Below, piece by piece: positions 13,700 to 22,633 of a stretch of DNA of 64,000 nucleotides (positions within the stretch are counted from its first letter, which is position 1; each line of letters opens with the position of its first letter). The translations under genes and the position numbers were made by a program. The notes beneath the pieces were generated by a model. That model saw only the letters and a list, made by a program, of their open reading frames with translations. It searched no databases and was not told where the DNA came from. The DNA is from Salinispora vitiensis. GTDB lineage: Bacteria > Actinomycetota > Actinomycetes > Mycobacteriales > Micromonosporaceae. The stretch spans positions 3,877,654 through 3,941,653 of the forward strand of contig NZ_KB900388.1 in assembly GCF_000378825.1 (NCBI RefSeq), written 5' to 3'.

Positions 13700-16600
13700 T
13701 CAGATGCCGCTTGCTTTCGTGCAGTCCGACGACGGTTCCAGGCTGAAGTCGAGGGTTGCGACGAACCCTGCGTCAACCTTGGTGCGGTCGAACTCCGGAA
13801 TCCAACCGTCCTTGGCGACGATCACGTCGTAGCGGCCCTTGGGCAGCCAGACCGTGTACTTGCCGGAGTTGTCCGCCGTCAGGGTGTAGCCGGCGCCGCT
13901 GCCGGTCGCGTTCACCCGGACGGTGGCCGGTACGCCGACCGTCTCCCCGCCGCAGGTAACCCCGGTGATCGTGCCCTGGAGTTTGCCCCAGCTCTTCGGC
14001 GGAGACACGTTCATCTCCACCTTCACCGGCGTGGTCGGGTACGGCACGTCGGCCGCGAAGGCCAGCTCGCCGCTGTAGCGACCGGGCTGCTCAACCCCGG
14101 CCTCAGCGGTGGCCGTGAGGGTCAGCTGCACCTTGCGGGACTCGCCCGGCTCCAGGGTGAAGCTGGCCGGTTCGGTGTTCAGCCACGGCAGCTCCGTCTC
14201 CTGGACGCACAACTCCAGCCCGCTGAGCTGTTCGACCTCCGCCGTTCCGAGGAACGGGTCAAATGAGCCGCCGATCCGGTAGGCCCCACACGCGCCGGCC
14301 CCCCGGTACCGGGCGAACTCGGCGTTCGGCAGGTCCTGCCAGGTTCCGGCCGCCGGGTCGTAGGCGATCGTCTGGTTCGTCACCGTGGCGGAGTCGTTGG
14401 TGACCCCGCCGGCCAGCACGAGCATCCCGCCGGCCGTGGCGTACGACGAACCCCACAGGTCCAGCGGCATGTCCGCGATCGGAGTCCAGGTGTCCGTCCC
14501 CGGGTCGTACTTGTGGGCGGCGGTGTCGGCGCCCGAGCCGCCGGCGCAGTACATCTGGGTGCCGACGCCACCGCAGCTCATCCATGAGACCTGCTGCGGG
14601 TAGGGGGCAACGGTGGCGAAGGTCGCGGCCTTCGGGTCGAAGACCACCGTGTCGTCGGTCGCGGTGCAGCTCGAGTTGGCGCAGCCACCCACCAGGTAGA
14701 TCTTGCCGTCGACGACGGCGGTTCCGGGGGCAGCGGTCGGCGCGGGGTTGGTGACCCCGTCCAGAGTGCTCCAGGTTTCGCTGGCCGGATCGAAGACATT
14801 AACCGTGGCGTCCGGGTCGATCTCGTTGCCCCACCCGCCGATCACGTAGATCTTGCCGCCGACCGCCGCGACGCCCGGCTTCGACCGGGAGGTGGGTAGC
14901 GGCGGCAGCTCCGACCAGGAATCGGCGCCCGGGTCGTAGGCCCAGGTCGCGCGTTCGTTGCCGGTGGCGCTACCGCCGCCGATCGAATACACCTTGCCGT
15001 CCAGGATGGCGGCCGAGTTGTCGAAGGCGTTCGATGGGAGGTCCGCGACCCGGGTCCAGCTGTTGTCCGTCGACCCGTCGGCCTCGGCCGGTGCTCCACC
15101 GAACGTGGTCCCGGTCCGGGCCGTGCTGATGCCCTTCACCGTGACCTCGCGCAGCGGGGCCCCCGGCGCCTCCAACAGATCAAACGCGCCGGACCGTTCC
15201 AACACCTCGACGTCGGCCGGGGCGGTGCCGGTGTTCTTCACCGTCACCTGGGTGCTCCGGGTGCTGCCGTACGGCTGGTGTGACTCCACCTCGGTCGGGG
15301 TGACCGTGAGCTTTCCGGCGGCGAGCGCGAAGTCGGCCCGTCGCACGTCGTTGGCGACGACGGTCACGTCCTGGGTGGCCACCGGGTACGGTGCCCGCTC
15401 CGCGGTGAACGGGTGCGTTCCGGTGAGGCTGGAGAAGAGCCAGTAGAAGCCCTTCGACTCCGCTGGGTCGTCCGTGCCGGCCGAGACAGCGTTATCTTCG
15501 GGCTGATCCACGCTGGTCACCGCGACGCCGTTGAGGGCTGCGTCGGTGTTCTGGTCGCTGGTCGTGCCGACCACCAGGCCACCGGGCGCCGGGGTGCAGT
15601 TCCGGTTGGCCAGCATGACATCGTCGACCTGCCACCACCAGTCGAAGGAGCCGGCGAAGCGGAACCGCACCTGAACCTCCGACGCGCCGGCTGCCGGCGT
15701 CAACGGCACCTCCTCGACCCGCGGCCCGCGCAGGCTGCTGGTCTGGTGCCAGACGTTGGTCCAGGTCTCGCCGCCGTCGGTGGTGACGTCGATGTCGGCG
15801 CTGTCGGTGACGCCGATTGCCCGCCAGTCAGTGTTGAACCGCAGCACCGGCGCGGGGGTCCCGGAGAGATCCACCGTCGGGCTCACCAGGTCGGTGTCCT
15901 GACTGTTGCCGAGGCCGAGATCGTCGCTGTCGATGATCGCGAAGCCGCCGCTGCCGCCGGTCAGGTTGCCCCGTCCGCCGAGGTCCTCGAAGGTCCAACC
16001 GCCCTCATCGGTGCGGTTGACCACCGACCAGCCTTCCGGCGTGGTGCTGTCGGCGAAGTCCTCCGTCAGGAGCGGGTCGTCGTAGCTGGCGTTGTAGCCG
16101 GCCGCCGTGCAGGATTCCGCGATCTGAACAGCCATGTCGACGGTGGTGGCATCGCTACCGACCGGTACCTCCCGGGTCACCGTCCGGTAGTCCGGGTACT
16201 GCGGGGTGGCGGTGATTGAGTAGGTGTTGTCGCCGGCCACAGTGGCCGACCACTCTCCCGTTACCGGGTCGGTGAAGACCGGGTCGCCGGGCTTGCCGGC
16301 GATGTTGATCTTCGAGTAGAGCGGCCAGCCCTGTCCGGAGCCGTCGGTCACCTGACCGCTCACCGTGACCATGGGGCTCTCGACGAGCGCGAAGTCCCGG
16401 GTCACCGCCCCGCCCTCGTCCACGGTGAAGGTGTCCGACTGCGACTCGTAGCCGTACAGGGTGGCCGTCACCGTGGTCTCACCGGCCGGAACGGTCAGCG
16501 AGTACCGGCCGTCGGTGCCGGTGGTGGTGTCGCGGGTGCCGTCGTCGATGGTCACCCCGGCGAGCGGCTCGCCGTCCTCGGCTGCGGTCACGGTGCCGGT

Positions 16601-18052
16601 GACCCGCCCGACCGGGCCGCGGGGGGCCTCGTTGACCGCCGCGTACGCGTCGAGCCGGCCTTCGCCGAAGACGTTGTTGTCGGCCGCGGTCCCGCCGCAG
16701 GTGGTGTCATCGACATCACGGGCGGTACGGTCCAGCAGCGCCTCGGTCGCCGGCAGGTCCCCGCGGAGGCTGGGGGCGACCGACCAGATCAGAGCGGCAG
16801 TGGCGGCGACGTGTGGGGCTGCCATCGAGGTGCCGTTGAACGCGGCGTACCCGCCGCCGGGGATGCTGGAGCGCACGGCCACGCCCGGCGCGGCGATGTT
16901 CGGCTTGATCAGATCGGTGCCGGAGCCACGGCTGGAGAAGCCGGCGATGGCGCCGTTCGAGGCGTACGCGCCGACGGCGTAGGAGCTCTCGTAGTCCCCG
17001 GGGGAACCGGCGGTGCCGCAGCCCGGGCCGCTGTTGCCGTTGGAGAAGACCGGGAGGATCCCGGCGGCCCGCCACGCGTCGACGGTCTGCTGGTACCAGG
17101 GGTCGTTGCCGCCGCCGCCCCACGAGTTGTTGACGATGTCGGGGCGCAGCTCCGGGCGGGGGTTCTCGCCGTTGGCGTCGGTCGGGGCCAGGATCCACTG
17201 GCCGGAGGCGAGGAGCGCGGCGTCCGAGCAGGTGCTGACCTCGCAGCCCTTCGCCGCTATCCACCGGGCACCCGGTGCGACGCCGATCTGGTTGTCGGCC
17301 CCGTCGTCACCGACCATCGTGCCCATCGTGTGCGTGCCGTGGTCGTTGTTGTCGCAGGGCTCCGAGTCGGAGCAGATGCCCGTCGGGTCGAACCAGTTGT
17401 AGGCGTGGTCGAAGCTGCCGCCGCCGAGGTTGCCCCGGTAGGAGTTGACCAGGGCGGGGTGGTCGTACTGCACCCCGGTGTCGATGTTGGCGATCACGAT
17501 GCCTTCGCCGCGGTCGCCGAACTCGTCCCACACCTGGGGGGCGCCGATCTCGGCGACACCCCACTCGATGGCGTCGGTGCGGGCCTCAGCCTCGGCGGGC
17601 GTCGGCTCGATCAGCTGGCGGCTGCCGACCGGCTCGATCCGCTCGACCTCGGGCCGGTTCGCGATCTCGTCGATCAGGGCCCGGTCACCGTGGACCTGGA
17701 TGGCGTTGGCGATCCAGTAGGAGGTGTGCTCCGCCTTCCGCGCGTCGAGCATCCGCAGCAGGTCGGCTTGGGTGCGGTCGGCGGTGTTGGTCAGGAGCTG
17801 GTGGACTGCACGGGCCCGGTCGTCGGGCTCTTGCAGCGTCGCGGTGGTGGCCAGCGGTGCGGTTTCCCGTAGGTAGACCAGGAAACTGGTGCTGTCGCTG
17901 GTCTCCAGCAGCTCGGACGCGACGGTTGCCCGCTCTGCTGCGCCGGGCGGCGACGCGGCGAGCGCTGGCTGGGCACTCAGCCCCAACACCAGCGCCCCGA
18001 ACGCGACGGCCAGACGCCCCAGGCGTGACCGCGCGGATGGTCGTACGAACAC
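13700..18052 (-). CDS. Large secreted subtilisin-like protease with kelch repeats
   Basis: This 1450-aa protein has a Sec signal peptide (LAVAFGALVLGLSAQPALA), an inhibitor-like propeptide region (FLVYLRETAPLA ... VERIEP), then an S8 peptidase with the triad Asp191 (NIDTGVQ), His238 (NDHGTHTMG) and Ser409 (GTSMAAPH). Downstream come carboxypeptidase-regulatory-like repeats (GRVTGTVTAAEDGEPLAGVTI...), a jelly-roll segment around WWWQVDDVML, about five kelch repeats (GKVYSIGGG, GKIYVIGGW, GKIYLVGGC) at roughly residues 990-1260 and a final regulatory-like domain. GTG 18052 has GGGAGGA 4 bases upstream. It is extracellular and probably degradative; the substrate is unknown. Confidence 0.93.
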   Translation of the reverse strand: MFVRPSARSRLGRLAVAFGALVLGLSAQPALAASPPGAAERATVASELLETSDSTSFLVYLRETAPLATTATLQEPDDRARAVHQLLTNTADRTQADLLRMLDARKAEHTSYWIANAIQVHGDRALIDEIANRPEVERIEPVGSRQLIEPTPAEAEARTDAIEWGVAEIGAPQVWDEFGDRGEGIVIANIDTGVQYDHPALVNSYRGNLGGGSFDHAYNWFDPTGICSDSEPCDNNDHGTHTMGTMVGDDGADNQIGVAPGARWIAAKGCEVSTCSDAALLASGQWILAPTDANGENPRPELRPDIVNNSWGGGGNDPWYQQTVDAWRAAGILPVFSNGNSGPGCGTAGSPGDYESSYAVGAYASNGAIAGFSSRGSGTDLIKPNIAAPGVAVRSSIPGGGYAAFNGTSMAAPHVAATAALIWSVAPSLRGDLPATEALLDRTARDVDDTTCGGTAADNNVFGEGRLDAYAAVNEAPRGPVGRVTGTVTAAEDGEPLAGVTIDDGTRDTTTGTDGRYSLTVPAGETTVTATLYGYESQSDTFTVDEGGAVTRDFALVESPMVTVSGQVTDGSGQGWPLYSKINIAGKPGDPVFTDPVTGEWSATVAGDNTYSITATPQYPDYRTVTREVPVGSDATTVDMAVQIAESCTAAGYNASYDDPLLTEDFADSTTPEGWSVVNRTDEGGWTFEDLGGRGNLTGGSGGFAIIDSDDLGLGNSQDTDLVSPTVDLSGTPAPVLRFNTDWRAIGVTDSADIDVTTDGGETWTNVWHQTSSLRGPRVEEVPLTPAAGASEVQVRFRFAGSFDWWWQVDDVMLANRNCTPAPGGLVVGTTSDQNTDAALNGVAVTSVDQPEDNAVSAGTDDPAESKGFYWLFSSLTGTHPFTAERAPYPVATQDVTVVANDVRRADFALAAGKLTVTPTEVESHQPYGSTRSTQVTVKNTGTAPADVEVLERSGAFDLLEAPGAPLREVTVKGISTARTGTTFGGAPAEADGSTDNSWTRVADLPSNAFDNSAAILDGKVYSIGGGSATGNERATWAYDPGADSWSELPPLPTSRSKPGVAAVGGKIYVIGGWGNEIDPDATVNVFDPASETWSTLDGVTNPAPTAAPGTAVVDGKIYLVGGCANSSCTATDDTVVFDPKAATFATVAPYPQQVSWMSCGGVGTQMYCAGGSGADTAAHKYDPGTDTWTPIADMPLDLWGSSYATAGGMLVLAGGVTNDSATVTNQTIAYDPAAGTWQDLPNAEFARYRGAGACGAYRIGGSFDPFLGTAEVEQLSGLELCVQETELPWLNTEPASFTLEPGESRKVQLTLTATAEAGVEQPGRYSGELAFAADVPYPTTPVKVEMNVSPPKSWGKLQGTITGVTCGGETVGVPATVRVNATGSGAGYTLTADNSGKYTVWLPKGRYDVIVAKDGWIPEFDRTKVDAGFVATLDFSLEPSSDCTKASGI

Positions 18053-18261
18053 GTGTCCTCCCCACGTCCGCGGGCCCGGGCTGTTCCGAGCCCGCGCCAG
18101 CCATGCTTGTGAAAACACCGACGCTGATCAATAAAATGTCTCGGTCAGTATTCGATCAGTGACTGGGCGCGCTTCTGGTCGTACGCTGACTCGGTGTTCA
18201 GCCGGACATCATCTCGGCGGGGGGATGCCCGTCGGGTTACGCGGGTGCCTGGGGAGGCAGC

Positions 18262-18762
18262 GTGTCTGAGCGGAAAGGTCCAATCGTGGTCTGTGTGAGC
18301 CCCGACATGGCAGTGCGCGAGCGCGTGCTGCGTAGCCTCGACGGGGTGGGGCCGGTGTTGAGCTGTGCCGATCTCGCGGAGTTGCGGGCGATGCTCTTTC
18401 CTGAACCATCCGTCACCGAGGAGCGGGGCACCGGTCCACCGGAGACCCTGGTCCGCTACGGCGAGTTGGTGGTTGACCCGCCGGGGCACCTGGTCACCTG
18501 GCGGGGACGCCCACTGGCGTTGACCCGTACCGAACGGCGGTTGTTGACCCGGTTGGTGACCCCGCCGGTCCGGCTCTGGAGCTATGAGCGACTCTTCGCC
18601 GCGGTCTGGGGCGGCGCCTACCTCGGCGACACCGCGATCCTGCATTCGGCGGTCAAGCGGCTCCGGTGCAAGCTGCGCCTGCTCTCCGGCGGCCCACGGG
18701 TGCTGACCGTGCGTGGCGTCGGCTACCGGCTCGTCCTGGGCCCCGACGACTCGGGCGGATAG
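18262..18762 (+). CDS. OmpR-type winged-helix regulator with a vestigial receiver
   Basis: The 166-aa protein has a complete C-terminal OmpR-type DNA-binding domain: YGELVVDPPGHLVTWRGRPLALTRTERRLL ... AILHSAVKRLRCKLRLL ... VLTVRGVGYRLVL. The N-terminal ~55 residues (GPIVVCVSPDMAVRERVLRSLDGVGPVLSCADLAELRAMLF) keep only the first part of a receiver fold, and no phosphoacceptor Asp/Lys set is present. It is therefore unlikely to be controlled by a histidine kinase. GTG 18262 has GGGAGG 5 bases upstream. It diverges from the subtilase gene, of which it may be the regulator (inference). Confidence 0.8.
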   Translation: MSERKGPIVVCVSPDMAVRERVLRSLDGVGPVLSCADLAELRAMLFPEPSVTEERGTGPPETLVRYGELVVDPPGHLVTWRGRPLALTRTERRLLTRLVTPPVRLWSYERLFAAVWGGAYLGDTAILHSAVKRLRCKLRLLSGGPRVLTVRGVGYRLVLGPDDSGG

Positions 18763-18815
18763 TGCGGCCGTCCGGCGGCGGCTGACCCCGGTTCGGGACA
18801 TGACACGATGGTGCG

Positions 18816-19667
18816 GTGAGCGCCGTCCATCCGGGGTACGCCCCGCCCTCCGGGCCTGATCGCCCGCCGTCGGGGTCGTGGGTCCGGCGCTGGCTACTCG
18901 TGGGCACGGCGGTCTGGGCGGTGCTGCTGGCCGGGCTGGCCTGGTGGTCGGCCCGCACCGACGAGCCGACAGTGCGGGAGCAGCGCACGATCGAGCAGGC
19001 GGCGCCGGTGGTCGACGCGGCGGTCGGCCAGCTCGTCGCGGCGCTCGACGGCACAGCGTGGGCGATGACGCCGTCCCGCGTGGAGCGGGGCTGCCGGGTC
19101 ACCCCGGTCAGCGCGGGCGCGGAACTGACCCGCGGGATCGGCGTCCTGGTAGCCGAGGGAGGTGAGCGCGACCTACTCCGCCAGGTCGCCGACGCGCTGC
19201 CGGCGCGATGGCGGGCCGGCGTGCGGGATGCCGCCGAGGGCCCGCTGCTGCGCGCCGACGCCGGTGAGTTCGTCCTGGTCGAGGGGGAGTCGACGAGTCC
19301 GGGCCGGGTTCGGCTCGAGGTACTGACCGGCTGTCGCCCGACCGACGCCGGGTCCGGTGATCTGCTGCTGGGGAACCCGCCCGAACCGGCGCTCCGTGCC
19401 GCGCTGCAGGCGCTGGGCCGTCCGGTGCCGGAGCAGGTGGATCAGATTTGGACCTCGTGCCCCGGCGGCGCGAAGGCCCGGACCGAGCGGGTGGCGGCCG
19501 GCCCCGAGCCGGCATCACTGAGCGCCCTGGCCCCGTTGGCCGCCGCCGGCACCGTTGTGATCGACACCCCCGAGGTGTACGCGTACCGGAGCGGCACCGA
19601 CCTGATCATCGCCGACGCCACCGGCGACCAGCTGCACCTGGCGTTCTCGACCGGGTGCGCTGACTGA
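18816..19667 (+). CDS. Single-pass membrane protein of unknown function
   Basis: The 283-aa product has a Pro-rich cytoplasmic N-terminus, one transmembrane helix (LLVGTAVWAVLLAGLAWW, about residues 27-44) and a ~235-residue exported domain with four Cys spaced as two possible disulfides (GCRVTP, TGCRPT, TSCPGG, TGCAD). No known family was recognised. It begins 53 bases after the winged-helix regulator and may be co-transcribed with it. The start is a GTG. Confidence 0.7.
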   Translation: MSAVHPGYAPPSGPDRPPSGSWVRRWLLVGTAVWAVLLAGLAWWSARTDEPTVREQRTIEQAAPVVDAAVGQLVAALDGTAWAMTPSRVERGCRVTPVSAGAELTRGIGVLVAEGGERDLLRQVADALPARWRAGVRDAAEGPLLRADAGEFVLVEGESTSPGRVRLEVLTGCRPTDAGSGDLLLGNPPEPALRAALQALGRPVPEQVDQIWTSCPGGAKARTERVAAGPEPASLSALAPLAAAGTVVIDTPEVYAYRSGTDLIIADATGDQLHLAFSTGCAD

Positions 19668-19718
19668 CGAGGGAGAAATCGTCACGATGTGTCGGCCGAG
19701 TCTCCTAGCCTTTCGCGG

Positions 19719-20498
19719 ATGACTAGCGAGAATCTCCAATTCACGGTTCTGGGTTGTGCAACGCCCTACCCGAGTGTGGACAATCCCTGTTCCGGCTACC
19801 TGGTGTCGGGTGGGGGTGCCCGGGTGTGGGTGGACGCGGGCAGCGGGACGCTGGCTCAGCTGCAACGACATGTCCGGCTGGACGAACTGGACGCGATCTG
19901 GATCTCGCACCTGCACGCTGATCACAGCGCCGACCTCCTGACCGCCTACTACGGTGCGCTGTACGCCGATATCCAGCTTGCGGCTCCGATCCCGTTGTAC
20001 GGCCCGCCCGGCATCGCCGACCGATTGGCGCACTTTTTGACCAACACCGCGACCCGCAGCCCGATCGAATCCGCCTTCGCCATTGAGGAGCTACACGACG
20101 GGGATCGGGTGGCGGTCGGCGCACTCACGTTGACCAGCCGTTCGGTGGCACACGGTATCCCCGCCTTCGCATTGCGTGTCGATATTGGGGGGCGGTCGTT
20201 GGTGTACTCCGGGGATACAGCCCCCTGTCCTGGCCTGACGAGTCTGGCCGAGGGCTGCGATGTGCTGCTGTGTGAGGCCGAGAGCGCGCAGGTCTCGAGC
20301 GCGGGAGAACGGGTTCACCACACGCCGGAGGATGCCGGTGAGACTGCTCGAGCGGCCGGGGTGGGGCGCCTGATCGTCACGCACATCGGGAGGTTCCTCA
20401 CCCCAGAACAGGCGGTGGCACGTGCCTCGACTCGGTTCGATGGCCCCATCGACTACGCCGTCCCCGGTGCCACCCGGACGGTGTTCGCGGAGCGCTAG
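19719..20498 (+). CDS. Metallo-beta-lactamase-fold hydrolase (RNase Z-like)
   Basis: The 259-aa protein has the metal-binding motif SHLHADHS (His64, His66, Asp68, His69), a further metal His in SVAHGIPAFAL, Asp in YSGDTAPCPGL and a late His in IVTHIGRFL, all expected for the RNase Z/ElaC-like branch of the metallo-beta-lactamase fold. True RNase Z acts on tRNA 3' ends, while related proteins hydrolyse cyclic nucleotides or other phosphodiesters; the length and lack of an obvious exosite arm favour the latter. It converges on the DsrE gene, overlapping its end by 4 bases. Confidence 0.85.
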   Translation: MTSENLQFTVLGCATPYPSVDNPCSGYLVSGGGARVWVDAGSGTLAQLQRHVRLDELDAIWISHLHADHSADLLTAYYGALYADIQLAAPIPLYGPPGIADRLAHFLTNTATRSPIESAFAIEELHDGDRVAVGALTLTSRSVAHGIPAFALRVDIGGRSLVYSGDTAPCPGLTSLAEGCDVLLCEAESAQVSSAGERVHHTPEDAGETARAAGVGRLIVTHIGRFLTPEQAVARASTRFDGPIDYAVPGATRTVFAER

Positions 20499-20857
20499 TA
20501 GACGAGCGCGCGGGTCTCCTCGGCCATGACCTCTTCGACGAAGACCGCCGAGCCGGCGATCCGGACGCCGGGCAGCACGTCGCCGGTCCCGATGTCCCGG
20601 CGGGCCGCGCACTGTGTGCAGGCGGTCACCCGGCCCGTCGTCAGGATCACGTGTAGCAGCTCACCCAGCGGGGCCGAGTGCGGCAGCTCGAACTCCTGTG
20701 CCCGGCCGGGCAGCGCGAACCAGGTCGCCTCGCCGGTTAACCAGAGCGAGACGTCAACTCCAGCGGCGGCTGCGGTGGCCGCAACCGTGAAGGCCTGCGC
20801 GCACCGCTCCGGGGAATCCGCTCCGGCGGTGACCTTGACGACGAGGGTTCGGCCCAC
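20495..20857 (-). CDS. DsrE/DsrF-like protein
   Basis: The 120-aa product starts GRTLVVKVTAGADSPERCAQAFTVAATAAAAGVDVSLWLTGEATW, the fold pattern of the DsrE sulfur-relay family, and has CTQCAARR, a CxxC pair that could carry sulfur or metal. GTG 20857 is chosen: TATGCT ends 7 bases before it, giving a leaderless start, and family members begin at this point. ATG 20869 and ATG 20890 would extend it, the latter across the divergent gene's start. The 3' end overlaps the converging MBL gene. Confidence 0.78.
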   Translation of the reverse strand: MGRTLVVKVTAGADSPERCAQAFTVAATAAAAGVDVSLWLTGEATWFALPGRAQEFELPHSAPLGELLHVILTTGRVTACTQCAARRDIGTGDVLPGVRIAGSAVFVEEVMAEETRALVY

Positions 20858-20864
20858 GAGCGCC

Positions 20865-20874
20865 AGCATAGGAT
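20865..20874. promoter_or_regulatory. Overlapping divergent -10 boxes (dsrE-like / mini membrane protein)
   Basis: Minus-strand TATGCT (20870-20865) lies 7 bases before GTG 20857, and plus-strand TAGGAT (20869-20874) lies 8 bases before ATG 20883. The two hexamers share two base pairs. Both genes would be leaderless and could not easily be opened at the same time. Confidence 0.5.
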
Positions 20875-20882
20875 AGGCGCCG

Positions 20883-20984
20883 ATGGTCACCGAGATAGGG
20901 TTCGTAAGTTTGCTGGTCGCCGCGCTGGGCGGGCTCGCCGGCGGCTTGGTCTACCTCGCCGTACGCATTTCGAGAGGGCATTAG
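20883..20984 (+). CDS. 33-aa single-helix membrane protein
   Basis: This short gene encodes 33 residues: a short N-terminus (MVTEIGF), a continuous hydrophobic Leu/Val/Ala/Gly helix and a basic end (RISRGH). The TAG stop overlaps by one base the GTG of the nitrobindin gene, and the nitrobindin Shine-Dalgarno (GAGAGGG) lies inside its last codons, which implies translational coupling. The start follows a TAGGAT -10 at leaderless spacing. Role unknown; perhaps a membrane partner of nitrobindin. Confidence 0.6.
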   Translation: MVTEIGFVSLLVAALGGLAGGLVYLAVRISRGH

Positions 20985-21577
20985 TGAGTGACGAGAATCC
21001 GCTTCAGCCGCCGTGGCTGAACGCGCCTCCGGTGGACCCGTACCCCTACGAGGAGAGCCACGACCTGCGTACCGGCCCGAAGCTGCACCCCACTCTGGAC
21101 GGCCTGCTGCCGTACATCGGGGTGTGGCGGGGTCGGGGCCGGGGCGGCTACCCCACCATCGAGGATTTCGACTACGCGCAGGAGATCCGGATCAGCCACG
21201 ACGGCCGACCGTTCCTCTGCTACGAGTCGCGGGCGTGGCTGCTGGACGAGCAGAGTCGCCCGGTCCGCCCGGCCGGGCGGGAGATGGGCTGGTGGCGGCC
21301 GGTACTCGACGGTGACGACCGGGCGACCAACGAGTGGGAGGCGCTGATGAGCACACCCACCGGCGTGATGGAGCTACACATCGGCAAGCGCACCGGCACC
21401 CAGCTCGAGTTCGCCACCGACGCGGTGGTCCGCACCCCCACCGCGAAGGAGGTGACCGCCGGTCACCGCCTCTTCGGCATCGTGGAGGGCGCCCTGCTCT
21501 ACGCGCAGGAGATGGCCGCGGTCGGTCACGGCCTCACCCCGCACCTGTCCGCCCGGCTGATCCGGGTGGGTGGCTGA
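20984..21577 (+). CDS. Nitrobindin-like haem-binding FABP-fold protein
   Basis: The 197-aa protein shows the nitrobindin/DUF1794 signature: G-x-W-x-G-x-G (GVWRGRG, residues 46-52), then GGYPTIEDFDYAQEIRISHDG, a ten-stranded barrel pattern and the C-terminal PHLSARLIR segment containing His187, the expected haem ligand. Nitrobindins bind ferric haem, scavenge nitric oxide and isomerise peroxynitrite. It is coupled to the 33-aa membrane gene upstream and lies convergent to the PabC-like gene, as in the Rv0812-Rv0813c region of M. tuberculosis (from memory). Confidence 0.9.
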   Translation: MSDENPLQPPWLNAPPVDPYPYEESHDLRTGPKLHPTLDGLLPYIGVWRGRGRGGYPTIEDFDYAQEIRISHDGRPFLCYESRAWLLDEQSRPVRPAGREMGWWRPVLDGDDRATNEWEALMSTPTGVMELHIGKRTGTQLEFATDAVVRTPTAKEVTAGHRLFGIVEGALLYAQEMAAVGHGLTPHLSARLIRVGG

Positions 21578-21634
21578 AGCAGTCCGGCTACTCCGGGCGG
21601 GCGGCGGAGGCCAGTCCGGCTGATCCGCGGCGGG

Positions 21635-22501
21635 TCAGTCCGGTTGGTCGTCGTCGGGCGGGACGGGGAAGCCGAGTAGCGCCTGTAGCCGCCGGGTGTA
21701 GGCCGACCGGGGCCGGCCGATGCCGTCCAGGACGCGGACCTCGACCAGGCCCCGGACCGACGAGCTGAACCAGACCGCGTCCGCGGCATGCAGCTCGGGC
21801 GGGGTCGCCAGCTGCTCGTGCGCTCCCAGCCCCACCTGTGCGGCGTTGGCCAGCAGCCAGGCGGCGGTGGTACCGGGCAGGACGCCGGCCGCGGCGGGCA
21901 CCGTGCGCAGCGCCCCATCGGTGAGCCAGAGGACGTTGGCGGTCGGCCCCTCCAGGACGTACCCGTCGGTGGAGGTCCAGAGCGCGTCGTCGACGCCGTT
22001 GCGGGCCGCCCACCGGCGGGCGGCGTTGTGCACCGCGTACGACGTGGTCTTGCTGCCGGTGGGCAGCCAGTCCAGGCCGGCGCGGCCGTGGGCCGGCACG
22101 CCCAGCGGCAAGGTCGCCACGGTGATCCCGTCCCGGCGGGCCGCCCGCGCCGACGGCGGCACCGGGGCCAGCGTGGCGTACACGGTCGGGGTCTCGCCGC
22201 CGGCCGCGCCACGGGTGCAGACCAGCCGCAGCGCCCCCTCGACCTCGGTGGGCCAGTCGACGCAGATCTCCTCGAGCAGTGCGATCAGGGCGTCGGCCGG
22301 CGGCAGGGTCAGACCCAGCACCGGGGCCGCCCGGGTCATCCGTTCCAGGTGCGCCTCCCGCAGCCAGGGTCGGCCCGCCCGCAGGTGCATCGTTTCGAAG
22401 AGGCCGTCACCGTGCAGCACGCCCAGGTCATCGCCGCGCAGCACTGGCTCTGTGACCGGCACCCGGCCCCGCCCGAGCACCGCGATCCTCGCCGTCGTCA
22501 T
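21635..22501 (-). CDS. Class IV aminotransferase, aminodeoxychorismate lyase-like
   Basis: The 288-aa protein has class IV PLP-enzyme motifs: GVLHGDGLFETMHLR near residue 30, the Schiff-base Lys151 in PTGSKTTSYAVHNAA, and EGPTANVLWLTDGAL. This resembles PabC (4-amino-4-deoxychorismate lyase, folate pathway), but D-amino acid and branched-chain aminotransferases share the fold, so substrate is open. ATG 22501 follows TATGCT (minus strand 22515-22510) by 8 bases, a leaderless start. It is divergent from the fur-like gene. Confidence 0.85.
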   Translation of the reverse strand: MTTARIAVLGRGRVPVTEPVLRGDDLGVLHGDGLFETMHLRAGRPWLREAHLERMTRAAPVLGLTLPPADALIALLEEICVDWPTEVEGALRLVCTRGAAGGETPTVYATLAPVPPSARAARRDGITVATLPLGVPAHGRAGLDWLPTGSKTTSYAVHNAARRWAARNGVDDALWTSTDGYVLEGPTANVLWLTDGALRTVPAAAGVLPGTTAAWLLANAAQVGLGAHEQLATPPELHAADAVWFSSSVRGLVEVRVLDGIGRPRSAYTRRLQALLGFPVPPDDDQPD

Positions 22502-22633
22502 GGCCGCCGAGCATAGGGCCCAGCGGGCTGCACCGGGTGGGGTCTGGCCCGGCACCACCGACACGGGCGCCGGCAGAACGGGGCCGGTAGGACGGGAGAG
22601 CACTGTTCGGCCCGAGCGAACTATGCTTGGACG

